Counted from the stretch's first letter, positions 24,541-36,009 are shown. The stretch is DNA of 64,000 nt from Polyangiaceae bacterium (GCA_025936045.1 JAICUB010000011.1:62001-126000); one strand, 5' to 3'. Notes: generated from the letters alone by a model not told the origin. Numbers and translations: made by a program.

Positions 24541-25965
24541 TCACGCGAGTTGGCTGAGCGGGCCCGTCTCCGTGTCGATGTTCCCGATGCTCGTCGTGCC
24601 GTCCATGCCCATCATTTGCAGGATCGAGACGAGGAGCTTGGCGGACGGCTGCTGACTCACGTCGAGAAAGCGGCCGGCACGGAGCGCGCCTTGCGCTCCA
24701 CCGATGAGCACGCAGGGCCACGGTTGCATGGCGTGCGACGTCGTGCCGAGCTCGCGACCCCAGAGGACGAGGGTGTTGTCGAGCAAGGTCCCGTCACCTT
24801 CGTCGATGTCGTCGAGCGCTTGCAGCATCGTGTAGAGCTGCGCCGCGTACCAGTTGTCGATCGCCATCAGCTTGTCGCGGTTGTCCTGATCCTGGTGCGA
24901 CATGGTGTGGTGCGCGTCGGTGTGACCGAGCCAGGTGTGCGTCACGTTGCTGAAGCCGCAGGAGAGCTGCACGCTCGCGATTCGCGTGAGATCACACGCG
25001 AAAATGTGCGGAATCAGCCCGAGCATGGCCGCTGCTTCCGTCGGAAAATTCGCGTTGTTCGCGTATTTGCCGCTCGAGGCGGGGCGCTCGGGCAGCGTGC
25101 ACACGCTCGTCTCGACGGGCATGGTCGTGTCGAGGCGTTGCTCGAGCGCGCGAATGCCCGCGAGGTGCGCGTCGATCTTCGCGTACTCCTCGAAGCTTAC
25201 CCGCGTCCGCATCCGCTTCAAATCAGCCGTGACCAGATCGAGGACGCTCGTCTGCTCGCGCTTCTTCTGCTCGGCTGCCGCTTGCGCCGCGGCGGGATCG
25301 GCCGGCGGCATGAAGCTCCCGAACAAGCGATCGAACGCGGCTTGCGGATCGGTCTCCGGGTGCAGCGGGGTGTCGTCAGCCTTGTAGATGACGCGCGTGA
25401 CGCTCGTCGGGCTGCCGCACTGCACGCCGAGCTCGAGCGTGCGGTACGGCGTCTCCTGCGTGGCCGCGTCGGGCGTCACGCCGTAAGGCATGTCGGGGCC
25501 GGCGCCCGCCGCGACGATCTGGTCGACCGAGGGCCCGCTGCCCCAACCGGTGCGGTGTCCGTTGCCGCCGTCGAAGTCCGCGCCGTTGCCGGGGTCTTTG
25601 AGCAGCGAGCCGGTGAACATGCCGGCCGAGCCGTACGCGTGCTGCTCGCCCGCGCCTTTCACGCTCATCTTGAGGCCCCAGGGGACGACGAGCTTCGATT
25701 TGAGCGGGGTGAGCGGCGCTTGGATTTCGTGGAGCGTGAAGTCGGTCTCGGTGCCTTCTGGCTTCCAATCGATGGGACCCGCCGACGTGTCCGAGTCGGC
25801 GCTGCCGTCGGGCGTGAAGACGAGCAACAGGCGCTTCGGACGTTTCGCTTCTTGCCCGCTCGCGTTCAGGAGCGGGACGAACGGAGCGAGCGCCGCGCTC
25901 ACGCCGAGCGTCTTGAAGAGAGCGCGGCGGGAGAGCGCCGTACGCGGGCGGTGCATTCGACTCAT
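24541..25965 (-). CDS. DUF1552 exported protein (Tat signal)
   Basis: This 474-residue protein belongs to DUF1552, found in Planctomycetes and myxobacteria. The N terminus has a twin-arginine signal, SRRALFKTLG, followed by a hydrophobic stretch, so folded export is likely. Family segments such as LLLVFTPDGS and TSHAMQPWPCVLIGG are present. These proteins nearly always sit downstream of a DUF1592/DUF1588 lipoprotein, as here: the upstream stop is at 25976 and its SD GTAGGAG sits 8 bases before the ATG at 25965. The biochemical role is unknown. Confidence 0.85.
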   Translation of the reverse strand: MSRMHRPRTALSRRALFKTLGVSAALAPFVPLLNASGQEAKRPKRLLLVFTPDGSADSDTSAGPIDWKPEGTETDFTLHEIQAPLTPLKSKLVVPWGLKMSVKGAGEQHAYGSAGMFTGSLLKDPGNGADFDGGNGHRTGWGSGPSVDQIVAAGAGPDMPYGVTPDAATQETPYRTLELGVQCGSPTSVTRVIYKADDTPLHPETDPQAAFDRLFGSFMPPADPAAAQAAAEQKKREQTSVLDLVTADLKRMRTRVSFEEYAKIDAHLAGIRALEQRLDTTMPVETSVCTLPERPASSGKYANNANFPTEAAAMLGLIPHIFACDLTRIASVQLSCGFSNVTHTWLGHTDAHHTMSHQDQDNRDKLMAIDNWYAAQLYTMLQALDDIDEGDGTLLDNTLVLWGRELGTTSHAMQPWPCVLIGGAQGALRAGRFLDVSQQPSAKLLVSILQMMGMDGTTSIGNIDTETGPLSQLA

Positions 25966-25975
25966 CGCATGGCTC

Positions 25976-27739
25976 CTACTGCGTGTCCTCGGCGCCGACA
26001 GCGCGCACGTGCCGGAAGGCGTCGCTGAGGACGAGCTTGGTGACGAGCTCACGCACGTTGTACTTCGACGCCGCGAAGCCGTCGTGCAGCGCTTTCAGGC
26101 TGCACGCGTCGTCCGGCGATTCGATGCGGCCTAGCGCGAAGCGGAACCATTGATTGGCCGCGCAGTCGGCGACCGTGCGGCTCGTCGCGAGCTTCTGTCC
26201 GAGCTCGACCACACCGACGAACGAGCCCGAAAGGTCGTCACCCGCGGCGACGAGCTCACCCGTCGCGTCGATGCTCACGCCGCCGTCCGTCGTCCGGTAG
26301 CGCCCGATGCCGTCGTAGTTTTCGAACGCGAGCCCGATGGGGTCCATTTGCTCGTGACAGCCGGCGCACGCGCCCGTCTCGTGCGCGGCGAAGCGATCGC
26401 GCGCCGTCGTACCCTGAACGGGCGGGAGCGCGGTCGCCATCACGGTGGCCGGCGGCGGATCGATCGGCGTGCACAGGAGATTTTCGCGAACGGTGATACC
26501 GCGGTGGACGACGGAGCCCTCGGCGTCCCCGCGGTAATGCTTGACCAGGAAGCCGGGCTGCGTGAGCACGCCGGCCCGCTTGCTCGCGTCGAGCATGACG
26601 CGCGTTCCGTCGCTGAAATTCGCCGGCTGCTCGAGGCCGTAGAGCTCGAACAAGCCGCCGCGCGGGTACGAGTAGCTCGCGGTGAAGAGCGTGCTCAAGA
26701 GGCCGTCACCATCGAGCACGACCGCGTTCGCGAAGTCGCTCGTCTCGGCGAGCATGGCTTGGGTGAGGTCCGGTTCAGCGGACGCGAGGCTGCCGAGCTC
26801 CGTCGGGCCGATGTCGAGCCACTGCAGATGAAAGAGCGGCACCATGTCCTTCGCGCGTGAGTCGGCGAGCATGCGCGATACCTGGGATTCGAGCGTGGAG
26901 TCGTCGTCGAGCGCGTTCGCCGCCGCGAGGTCGAACAGCGTCTGGTCCGGCATCGAGTCCCAGAGGAAGTACGAAAGTCGCGAGGCGAGCTCGTAAGGAG
27001 TGAGCGATACCGGCGTCGCCGAGGGCGTGCCCGCGGGGCCGACGTCGGCGTGGTAGAGGAAGAACGGCGACTGCAACATCGCCTCGAGCACGAGGCGAAA
27101 GCCGTTGTCCGGCCTGCCCCCGACGCCGAAGAGCGCGGTGTACGCGCTGATTTCGTCGTCGAGGAGCGGGCGGCGGTACGCCTTCGAACCGAAGGTCGTG
27201 ATGAACTCACGCACGCACGCGTCGCCCGTCGCAAGCTCGCAGGGCGCGATTTGGGCCATGCGGGCCTCGGCGTCGAGCGCGACCTTCGCCGCGATCTCTT
27301 GCTGCTGCTGGACGATGAGATCCGTGACGACGGCGAGCGCGTTGCTCGCGAACGGGCCGACCGTCTCGTCCGGCGTGAGCGCGGAAGAGGGGCTCCCCGT
27401 CACTCCGAGCAGGTCGCGCAGGGTGTGATCGAGCTGCGTGCGCGTGAGACGGCTCAAGCGCGAGCGCCCGATTTTGAGGGCCGCGCCCGTCTCCGCCGCG
27501 CAATCCGCTGCCGTCGGCCCGCTGCCGGCGCCGCCGCTCGAGCCGCCGGTGCCGGAGCTGCCGCCCGCCGGCGAGGTTCCGCCGCTGGGCCCGCCGGTGC
27601 CCGAGCCGTTCGGTGCGCCGCCGGCTGGCGCGTCGCTCGCGACGTTCGTCGCAATGGTGCCCGTACAGCCGGCGAGCAGGCCTGCCGCGCTCCAGGCCGC
27701 GAGTGCCCGAGCGACTCCGTTGCAGCGTTTCGTCGTCAC
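25976..27739 (-). CDS. DUF1592/DUF1588/DUF1587/DUF1595/DUF1585 lipoprotein with heme motif
   Basis: This protein of about 587 residues starts at a GTG (27737-27739). It is preferred because the product then begins MTTKRCNG... with a clear lipobox LLAGC. A Gly/Ser-rich linker follows. Then comes the usual array of Planctomycete-type DUF modules: RLSRLTRTQLDHTLRDLLG (DUF1587), KAYRRPLLDDEISAYTALF (DUF1595), QSPFFLYHADVG (DUF1592), and CAGCHEQMDPIGLAFENYD (DUF1588), which contains a CxxCH heme motif. A terminal DUF1585-like segment ends near LSDAFRHV. It is the upstream partner of the DUF1552 gene. An upstream ATG at 27925 would add 62 residues. Confidence 0.85.
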   Translation of the reverse strand: MTTKRCNGVARALAAWSAAGLLAGCTGTIATNVASDAPAGGAPNGSGTGGPSGGTSPAGGSSGTGGSSGGAGSGPTAADCAAETGAALKIGRSRLSRLTRTQLDHTLRDLLGVTGSPSSALTPDETVGPFASNALAVVTDLIVQQQQEIAAKVALDAEARMAQIAPCELATGDACVREFITTFGSKAYRRPLLDDEISAYTALFGVGGRPDNGFRLVLEAMLQSPFFLYHADVGPAGTPSATPVSLTPYELASRLSYFLWDSMPDQTLFDLAAANALDDDSTLESQVSRMLADSRAKDMVPLFHLQWLDIGPTELGSLASAEPDLTQAMLAETSDFANAVVLDGDGLLSTLFTASYSYPRGGLFELYGLEQPANFSDGTRVMLDASKRAGVLTQPGFLVKHYRGDAEGSVVHRGITVRENLLCTPIDPPPATVMATALPPVQGTTARDRFAAHETGACAGCHEQMDPIGLAFENYDGIGRYRTTDGGVSIDATGELVAAGDDLSGSFVGVVELGQKLATSRTVADCAANQWFRFALGRIESPDDACSLKALHDGFAASKYNVRELVTKLVLSDAFRHVRAVGAEDTQ

Positions 27740-27950
27740 GCCGAGCGACCTCGAATCTTCAAGGTAACGAAACCGCGCGCTCGAGCAACCTCGAGCGGCA
27801 TGGCTCGCCGTCTTTTTCGCGCGCCGAATAGGGCGCGCTCGAAAGAGTGCGCTCAGAGCGTACATCGGCGCCGGATCGGGCAATTTGCCCGGCAGCGTGA
27901 CGGCGCCGTCGACCCTGCCGTTCACGCGTCGGCTAGCGTGAGATTGTCCG

Positions 27951-30436
27951 TCAGAACGGAGCGACCTCGTTGCTTGCAGCGGCTCCAGCGTCTTTGGCAG
28001 CGCGGGACGCGGAGTCGGGCCCGTTCGAGCCGTTCGACGCGGCTTCGGCGCTCTCGTCGTCGGTGCCCCCGTCCCTCGCCGAATCGCTCGCTTCAGGCGC
28101 GCCCGCGTCGGGCGAAGCGACGGCGGTCGGCGCCGTGCCTTCGAGAAATTCTTCGTCGATCGCGTCGGGTTCGCCCGCGTAGGCGAGCAAGCCAGTCGCC
28201 GGGTCGATGTGCACGGTCACGATGCCGCTCGGCTTCGGAAACTCGGTCGCGGGGTGCCCCTCGTGTGCGGCTCGCATGAAGGCCACCCACGCGGGTAACG
28301 CGGTCGCGGCGCCCGACTCACCCCAGCCGAGCGGGAGCGGCTCGTCGTAGCCGACCCACACGCCTGCGACGAGCTCGGTCGAATAGCCGACGAACCACGC
28401 GTCCTTCGCGCCGTTCGTCGTCCCCGTCTTGCCCGCGACGGGGCGCTTGAGCGCTTTGGCGCGCTGCCCCGTGCCGCGCTCGACGACGCTCTCGAGCAAG
28501 CTCGTCGTCAAGTACGCCTCTTCGACGGACATCACGCGGTGCTTCGGCACGCGCGGCGGCGGGCTCACGCTCGTGCCGGCGATGGACAGCATGATCTTCG
28601 GCGGCTCGAGCTCGCCCGCGGCGGCGAACGTCGCGACCGCGTTGACGAGCTCGAGCGGCGTCACCTCGTAGGCGCCGAGCGCGAGCGAAGGCGTCGGCTG
28701 GAGCTCGGACTCGATGCCGAGCGCGTGCGCCCAGGCGACCACGTTCGGCGCGCCGACCTCCTTCAAGAGCAACGCGGCCGCGTCGTTGTCGCTCTCGGCG
28801 ATCGCGTTGCGCACGCTGAGCGTGCGGTTCGGCGCCGGCAGCCCGGCGTCGGTGAGCACGGCGGGGTGACCGGGCCTGCCGACGTTCGGCAAGGTGAGCA
28901 CGCTCGCGGGCGTGAAGCGCCGCGACGCGAGCGCGAAGCTGTAGAGGAACGGCTTGAACGAGGAGCCGGGCTGTCGCCGCGCGGAGGTCGCCCGATCCAA
29001 CCCCCCGGAAAGCGCTTCATAGCCGCCGACGAGCGCCTTCACTTCGCGCGTGCGCACGTCGATGGCCACGAGCGCCGCCTCGGGCCCGAGCGCGAGCTGA
29101 CACGGCGCGGGCGCGTCGGGCGTCGCGGACGGCGGCGCTTCGAAGGCCACGCGCAGCAGCGCGCCGACCTTGGTGAACTCGCTCGGCGGCAGGTGCTTCG
29201 GATTGAAGCGCTCCTCGCCGCGCAAGAGCGCTCGACAACGCGCGCCGCCCACCTCGATGTCGATGCTGCCCGCGTCGTCGCGGAGCGCGACGACGTGCCC
29301 GACGGCGGCCTTGTTCGGCTTCGGCGGCACGGTGGCGGGCTTGCCCCACAGCCTGCGCGTCTCCGCGGTGAACGGCGCCTCGAGCTTCTGCCGGTGCGCG
29401 TAGGCGTCGAGCGCGTCGCGCACGGCCTTGCGACCCACGGCTTGCAGCGCGGGGTCGATGCTGGTCGTGAGCACGTAGCCGCCGCGCAGCGCGCCTTGCT
29501 GGGAGCTCGCGTTCGCTTCGCTCGACCCCGCCTTGGGCCCGACGAGCGCCTGCAGCTGAGCGAGCGCGTACGAGACGGCCTCGGGCGCGAGATCGGACTC
29601 GGCGTCGGAGACGGGCGCGAGGCGCAGCGGCGCGTCGAACGCGGCGTCGCGGAGCTCGCGCGTGATGAAGCCTTTTTCGACCATTTGCGCGAGCACGTAG
29701 TGGCGGCGCTCGAGCGAGCGCGTCTCGTCGTGGCGCGGCGAGTAGCGCTCCGGCGAAGCGACGAGCCCCGCGAGCGTCGCGGCCTCGGTGAGGTCGATGT
29801 CGCGCACCTTCTTCCCGAAGTAGTAGCGGCTCGCCTCCTCGACGCCGTAGCGACCGTGCCCGAGATAAATCTGATTGAGGTAGAGCTCGAAGATCTCGTC
29901 CTTGGTCAGCGTGCGCTCGAGCTCGCGCGCGAGGATCGTCTCCTTGATCTTGCGTTCGTAGTTGCGATCGGCGGTGAGCACGACGTTCTTGATCACCTGT
30001 TGGGTGATGGTCGAGGCGCCCTGCTTGGTGTGATGCGCGCGCAGATTCACCGCCAGAGCGCGCAGCATGCCGAGGTAGTTGAGGCCGCGGTGTTCGTAGA
30101 AGCTCGCGTCCTCCGCGGCGAGAAACGCGAGCTTCACGTGCTGCGGGATTTCGGCGAAGGGGACGACCGTGCGCCGTTCGACGAAGACGCTCGCGAGCAC
30201 GGTGCCGTCGCGTGCGAGCACCCGCGTCACCTCGGGCGGGTGGTAGCTCTTGAGATCGGCGACGCTCGGCAAGCCGGCCTGGTAGTGCCGGACGACGAGC
30301 ACGACCGAGAGCACACCGCAAAAGACCACCAAACCGAACGCCGCCGCGCTCCATTTCAGGATGCGGAGCGCGAGCTCGCGCCGCGGGTTCGAGCCGGCTG
30401 ACGCCGTGGGTTCCGCGCGGGGCGGCGGTTCTGCCA

Positions 30437-30437
<1 letters not shown>
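27951..30437 (-). CDS. Class A penicillin-binding protein (PBP1A type)
   Basis: This 828-residue bifunctional enzyme polymerises and cross-links peptidoglycan. After a membrane span (about residues 25-50) comes the GT51 transglycosylase domain: AFLAAEDASFYEHRG with its catalytic Glu, and GASTITQQVIKN. The transpeptidase domain has QPGSSFKP (S-x-x-K nucleophile), SDND (SxN) and KTGTTNGAKD. A long Ala/Ser/Asp-rich tail ends the protein. The start at 30437 is supported because it overlaps the upstream kinase stop by one base (TGATG), implying translational coupling. Confidence 0.93.
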
Positions 30438-31510
<1,073 letters not shown>

Positions 31511-31648
31511 CCGACCTACGATCGATACCAAAACTTGACGGAGCGCACGAGGAGAGTCGTGCGAGCGACGAGCTCGCTCGCCGATTTGGCGGCTGTACTC
31601 CCGCACGCGAGCCTTGCGCGACAGGCGCGACGCGGATAAACGAAGGAC
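31511..31648. promoter_or_regulatory. Divergent region between kinase and pgeF
   Basis: About 138 bp lie between the kinase-PBP1A start (minus) and pgeF (plus). It must hold both promoters. No consensus elements identified. Confidence 0.35.
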
Positions 31649-32419
31649 GTGCCGGCCGAATTCCTCGAGAGCGCGCTGCTCCGCGAGAGCGGCTTTCGCC
31701 ACGCGTTCTTCACGCGGCGCGGCGGAGTGTCGGAAGGACCCTACGCGACACTCAACTTTTCGCGCGCCGTCGGCGATGATCCGGGGCGCGTCGCAGAGAA
31801 CCTGGCGCTCGCGGGCGAAACACTCGGTTTACCGCCCGACCGCATCTACTTTCTCTCGCAAGTCCACGGCAACGGCAGCGTTCGGCTGAACGGCGACGAA
31901 CGCGCGGAAAGCACGCTCGAACGCGAGGGTGACGCGCTCGTGAGCCGCGCGCCGGGTCTCGCCTGCGGCGTGCGCACGGCGGATTGCGTACCGATCCTCG
32001 TCGCGGACAGGCGCAGCGGGGCCGTCGCGGCGATCCACGCGGGCTGGCGCGGCATCGTGCGCGGCGTCGTGGAGGCCGGGGTGGGCGCGCTCCGCGAGAC
32101 GGCCGGCGGCGACCCGGAGCTCGTGGCCGCCCTGGGGCCACACATCCGCTTGTGGTCGTTCGAGGTGGACGAAGACGTAGCCGACGAGCTCGCCGCCGCC
32201 TCGCCCGTGCCCTGCGTCGTGCGGCGTAGCGGGATGAAACCGCACGTGCGCCTCGACAACATCGTGCGCGCGAAGCTCGCGGCCCTCGGGCTCGCGCAGG
32301 AGAACATCGACGACGTGGGCGGCTGCACCGTGACTGAAGGCGAACGCTTTTTTTCGTTCCGCCGCGACGGGAAGGCGGGCGGGCGGCACCTCGCTGCGAT
32401 CGTGACGCGGCCGAGCTGA
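31649..32419 (+). CDS. pgeF: PgeF/YfiH-family peptidoglycan editing factor (multicopper oxidase-like)
   Basis: This 256-residue protein is a YfiH family member. The metal-site residues are present: QVHGNG (His), RTADCVPIL (Cys) and IHAGWRGI (His). Family members are variously reported to act as purine-nucleoside phosphorylase/adenosine deaminase and to keep non-canonical amino acids out of peptidoglycan. The GTG start at 31649 is divergent from the kinase-PBP1A operon, which fits a cell-wall role, though the substrate is not proved by sequence. Confidence 0.92.
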   Translation: MPAEFLESALLRESGFRHAFFTRRGGVSEGPYATLNFSRAVGDDPGRVAENLALAGETLGLPPDRIYFLSQVHGNGSVRLNGDERAESTLEREGDALVSRAPGLACGVRTADCVPILVADRRSGAVAAIHAGWRGIVRGVVEAGVGALRETAGGDPELVAALGPHIRLWSFEVDEDVADELAAASPVPCVVRRSGMKPHVRLDNIVRAKLAALGLAQENIDDVGGCTVTEGERFFSFRRDGKAGGRHLAAIVTRPS

Positions 32420-32557
32420 GCCCGCGCCGGACGGCGTGCGAGCTCCCGGCGGAAACGACAAGTAATCGGGCCGCGAGGGATTGCTCGCGTTCCCTTGCGC
32501 GCCGCGCGGAAGCCGAGGGATGATTAGGCGTAACGGCCGTCGCGCGAGCTCTTGGTA

Positions 32558-34645
32558 ATGCTCCTCATCAAGTGTCCACAATGTAGTCGGAGCTATCGGC
32601 TCGCCGAGTCGCTCTACCGTCGCAAGGCGGCGGGCTTCGGTGTCGTCATCACGTGCAGGCACTGCAAGACGCAAATTCACGTCGACGAGGGCGCGGTGCC
32701 GACCGTGCGGCACGCGGGTGATCCTTTGGACCTCGCGTCGGAGACGGACGAGACGGACGAGACGGACGTGCCGTCGCTGCCCGACATCGAGATCCCCGAG
32801 CCACCACCGTCGTCCGGCGGTGACGTGATGCCGCTCATGGTGAGGGCCGCGCCCGAAGGCTTCACGCCCGCCATCACCGAGCTCGATGCGCCCACGCTGC
32901 CGCCGATCGCGGAGGTGACCGAGCTCGAGGCGCCGACGTTGCCGCCCACTCGCGACACGGACACGCACGTGCTACCGCCCGTGGCTCCGCGCGCGGGGGG
33001 CGTTCCGCGTCCGGCGGGCGGCATCCCGCGACCCGGAGGGGTGCCGCGACCCGGCGGCAGCGCGACGGGGACGCCGCTTCCGCTGCGCACGACGACGTCC
33101 GGAACGACGCTCGGACTCGGACGGCCGCTGGTGTCTGCCACGGCGACGCCGACGCCGAGTGACGCCAACACGCCGACGCCTACGGGCAACGGCGCGAAGC
33201 CGAAAATCATCGCGCTCTCGCCGGGCCTGCTCGGCGTGAAAACCGCACTGAAAGACGCCTCCGCGGGGCCGGGCGCCGCGCTGACGAAGGCGACGAGCGC
33301 CACCGCGACGCCGCTCGGGTTGAGCCCGACGGTACCGAGAACCGCCGGGGCTGCGCCCGCCGCCAAGGGGCCCGCGGAAGAGAGCGCCCCCATGTCGAGC
33401 GCGCCGATGTCGCTGCCGGACTCCGAGCTCTTCGCCATCGACGCCGAGCCGCCGCCCGACTCCACGGTGCCGATCGAATCGGTCGATTATCTCGAGAGCG
33501 TGCGGCCGGTCGCTCCCGTGCTTCCGAAGGGCTACGCGCGTGAAGCCCCGGACGAGGACGATCCCGAAAAGACGCCGGTCCCGCAGCTGCGCGACAAGCG
33601 ATTGCCGCATGCACCGGCGGTGCCGCACCCGCCTCACCCGCACGCGCGTGACGAAGACGCGCGCGACGAAGACGAGGACGCCACCAAGCGCTGGCGTTTA
33701 CCCTCGGGCGATCTCACGGACGATCTCCTGAGCGGCGATTTGAGCTTCGACGCTCCCAAGCTCGCGCCCCCGGATGCGTCCGCGCTGACGCGGGCTCCCG
33801 TTTCCGTACGGCCGAGCGGCAGCGCCTCCTCGCCGCCGACGCGAGGCTCGACCAAGGCGCCCGTCTCGAAAACGACGAGCGCGCCAGCCGGAAAAAAGGG
33901 CCGCGGTGGTTTCCTCTACGTGCTCCTGCTCGCCGCGTGCGGGAGCGCCGGGTACTTCTGGACGCACCGCGTGCAGCCGCCGGCCACGCAGGAAGACGCC
34001 GCTGTCACCGCACCCGTGCCGCCGCAACCTTCGCCGCCGCCGGTAGCGGAGCCGCCGAGCGCGAGCGTCGCCGAGGTCGCTTCGGCCGCGCCGGAAGCGA
34101 CCGAGACGTCAGCGCCGGCAGTGGCAGCACCCACGGAAGCGGCGCCGACTGCGCCGGCGAAACCGCCCGCGGCAGCAACGAGCGTCGCCGCCGCCGCGCC
34201 CGCCGAGAAACCGACGAAGTCGCGCGCTGAGGCGAGCACGGCGACCTCGACGTCGACCAAGCCCGCTTCGACCGCCGAAGCGGAGTCGACCGCCGCGCCC
34301 AAACCCACCGGGACGTCGACGTCACCCGCGCCTACGAGCACGGGCGTCATCGAGCAGCGTGGCTCCGCGGGCACCGACCCGTTCGACGTCGCCGCGGCGC
34401 GCACGGCGCTCGAAGCCACGGCGGTGCAAGCCTCGAGCTGCCGCAAGGACGGCGATCCGAGCGGCCTCGCCGTCGTCACCATCACTTTCTCGCAAACCGG
34501 CCGCGTCACGACCGCGCAAATCTCGGGACCACCGTTTCAAGCCACGCCCACCGGCGGCTGCATCGCGTCGACCATGCGTAGGACGCGCGTCCCGCCGTTC
34601 GCGGGTGAGATGGTGACCGTGCGCAAGACCGTGACCATCGAGTGA
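32558..34645 (+). CDS. Zinc-ribbon protein with membrane span and TonB/AgmX-like C-terminal domain
   Basis: This 695-residue protein has three parts. The N terminus is an MJ0042-type zinc ribbon (CPQCSRSYRLAESLYRR, then CRHCKTQIHVDEG) followed by a long Pro/Thr/Asp-rich cytoplasmic region that includes three perfect ETD repeats. A membrane span (FLYVLLLAACGSAGYFW) crosses the inner membrane. A Pro/Ala-rich stretch leads to a C-terminal domain, about 90 residues, with SGLAVVTITFSQTGRV and a C-terminal VPPFAGEMVTVRK. The layout resembles AgmX/GltJ of the gliding machinery and TonB-like proteins. An in-frame TTG at 32552 is possible, but ATG 32558 gives the compact start. Confidence 0.75.
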   Translation: MLLIKCPQCSRSYRLAESLYRRKAAGFGVVITCRHCKTQIHVDEGAVPTVRHAGDPLDLASETDETDETDVPSLPDIEIPEPPPSSGGDVMPLMVRAAPEGFTPAITELDAPTLPPIAEVTELEAPTLPPTRDTDTHVLPPVAPRAGGVPRPAGGIPRPGGVPRPGGSATGTPLPLRTTTSGTTLGLGRPLVSATATPTPSDANTPTPTGNGAKPKIIALSPGLLGVKTALKDASAGPGAALTKATSATATPLGLSPTVPRTAGAAPAAKGPAEESAPMSSAPMSLPDSELFAIDAEPPPDSTVPIESVDYLESVRPVAPVLPKGYAREAPDEDDPEKTPVPQLRDKRLPHAPAVPHPPHPHARDEDARDEDEDATKRWRLPSGDLTDDLLSGDLSFDAPKLAPPDASALTRAPVSVRPSGSASSPPTRGSTKAPVSKTTSAPAGKKGRGGFLYVLLLAACGSAGYFWTHRVQPPATQEDAAVTAPVPPQPSPPPVAEPPSASVAEVASAAPEATETSAPAVAAPTEAAPTAPAKPPAAATSVAAAAPAEKPTKSRAEASTATSTSTKPASTAEAESTAAPKPTGTSTSPAPTSTGVIEQRGSAGTDPFDVAAARTALEATAVQASSCRKDGDPSGLAVVTITFSQTGRVTTAQISGPPFQATPTGGCIASTMRRTRVPPFAGEMVTVRKTVTIE
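32741..32767 (+). repeat. Three perfect 9-bp repeats (ETD units)
   Basis: The unit GAGACGGAC is repeated three times and encodes ETD-ETD-ETD in the acidic part of the zinc-ribbon protein. Copy-number change would keep the frame. Confidence 0.6.
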
Positions 34646-34663
34646 ACAGAGCGGGGCAACGAT

Positions 34664-34686
34664 AGCCGGCGGCGCTTTTGCCGGCT
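34664..34686. terminator. Perfect hairpin between convergent genes
   Basis: AGCCGGC and GCCGGCT form a perfect 7-bp stem with a 9-base loop. It lies between the zinc-ribbon gene and the MBOAT gene, which converge. There is no T tract. Probably a bidirectional terminator or attenuating structure. Confidence 0.5.
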
Positions 34687-34753
34687 TCGAGCACGGGAAC
34701 GTACTTCGCGGCGGGGCGCTCGCCGCCGACAGGGCGCTTCGGGTGACGTGCCT

Positions 34754-36007
34754 TCAGCGGAGCGCGCGCGCGATGGTTTGCATGGCGTTCCAGTCGTTGG
34801 CGAAGAAGAAAATGGTCGCGCTCACGTAGACGAACGTGGCGGCGACGGCGAGCCCCTCGATCACACGACTGCGGTTGTAGGCGGCGAACCCCGCCTTGCC
34901 GAGGCGGCGCTTCAAAAAGAGCGTGTAGTAATGGTTCGCGACCATCGCCACGCCGTGGAGGACGCCGAACACGGCGTAGTGCCAGCCGACGCCGTGCCAC
35001 ATGCCGACGAGCAGGAACACGACGAAGATCGTGACCGCGATCGCCTCGTTGCTGCGGGCGGTGCCGAAGAGGCGCACGAGCGCGCGCGACAACGGCGAGA
35101 AGAGCACGTCACGCATGTAGAGCGAGAGCGTGATGTGCCAGCGGTTCCAGAACTCACGCACGTTGCGCGCGCCGAACGGCTGCGCGAAGTTCTCGGCGAC
35201 GGGGATGCCCATCAGGCCGGCGACGCCGATCGCGATGTCGCAGAACCCCGCGAAGTTGCAATAGAGATAGAGGTAATAGGCGACCGCCGCGACGGGCACG
35301 TCGAGCCACGCGTGGGGATGTCCGTCGAGCAAAAGGCCCGCGTAGCCGACTTGATCGAAGAGCGGCCCGAGGAAGCGATACTTGACCGCCCCCATCAGCA
35401 CGCGCGAGAGCGCTCGCCCGATGGGTATCGCCGGGCGCCGGGTGGCGTCGAACCCTTCGCGGTGGAGCGCGTACGGACTAATCGGACCGACCAAGAGCGT
35501 CGGCGCGAAGAACGTGAAGCCGAGGTATTGCGCGTACGTCGGGCACGGCACGGCGCCGTTGCGAACGTCGAGCACGAGTCGGCTCGTGCGGAAGGCGACG
35601 TAAGAGAGGCCCACGAAGGCGGCGCTCAGCGTGAAATCCGAATGACGCTCGAGAGCCGCGCGGATGCGCGGGCTCATGAGCGCGCCGAACGACGCGACGG
35701 GCACGTAGCGGACGACGACCAGCACGGCGATGGGCAGGCCGAACGCGACCCACGGCCAAAAGCCCGCTCGGCGCGCGAGCCGCCGGAGCGCGAGATAGTG
35801 GAGCGACGCGAGCGCGAGGTACGCAGCGCAGGTGACCCCGAAGAGGAGCTCGTAGTGCCGGTGCTTGCCTTCGACGAAGAAATAGTACGCGGCGGCGATG
35901 TTCCCGAGCGCAAACAGCGGCTCGCGCGCCCTGAGCTCGGAGCGCACGAGCAGCCGCCCGAGCACCACCAGGAGCGCCGCAACGAGCCAATCGACGAGCC
36001 CGGACAT
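34754..36007 (-). CDS. MBOAT-family O-acyltransferase (DltB/AlgI-like)
   Basis: This 417-residue membrane protein has about ten hydrophobic spans and the MBOAT signature GMWHGVGWHYAVFGVLHG, containing the conserved His. Upstream are NVREFWNRWHITLSLYMRD, the typical DltB/AlgI strand, and FAQPFGARN. These enzymes move an acyl group across or at the inner membrane from a carrier to a polymer or small protein. It is the last gene of an overlapping operon with FkbH, an acyl carrier protein, a SGNH-like protein and a microprotein. The microprotein stop is 2 bp before this start. The donor is presumably the carrier-bound acyl of that operon. Confidence 0.9.
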   Translation of the reverse strand: MSGLVDWLVAALLVVLGRLLVRSELRAREPLFALGNIAAAYYFFVEGKHRHYELLFGVTCAAYLALASLHYLALRRLARRAGFWPWVAFGLPIAVLVVVRYVPVASFGALMSPRIRAALERHSDFTLSAAFVGLSYVAFRTSRLVLDVRNGAVPCPTYAQYLGFTFFAPTLLVGPISPYALHREGFDATRRPAIPIGRALSRVLMGAVKYRFLGPLFDQVGYAGLLLDGHPHAWLDVPVAAVAYYLYLYCNFAGFCDIAIGVAGLMGIPVAENFAQPFGARNVREFWNRWHITLSLYMRDVLFSPLSRALVRLFGTARSNEAIAVTIFVVFLLVGMWHGVGWHYAVFGVLHGVAMVANHYYTLFLKRRLGKAGFAAYNRSRVIEGLAVAATFVYVSATIFFFANDWNAMQTIARALR

Positions 36008-36009
36008 GC

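Noticed and set aside
28539..30401. Plus-strand open frame of about 620 codons antisense to PBP1A
   Set aside because: Arg/Glu/Ala-biased composition and no domains; the PBP1A frame has all catalytic motifs.
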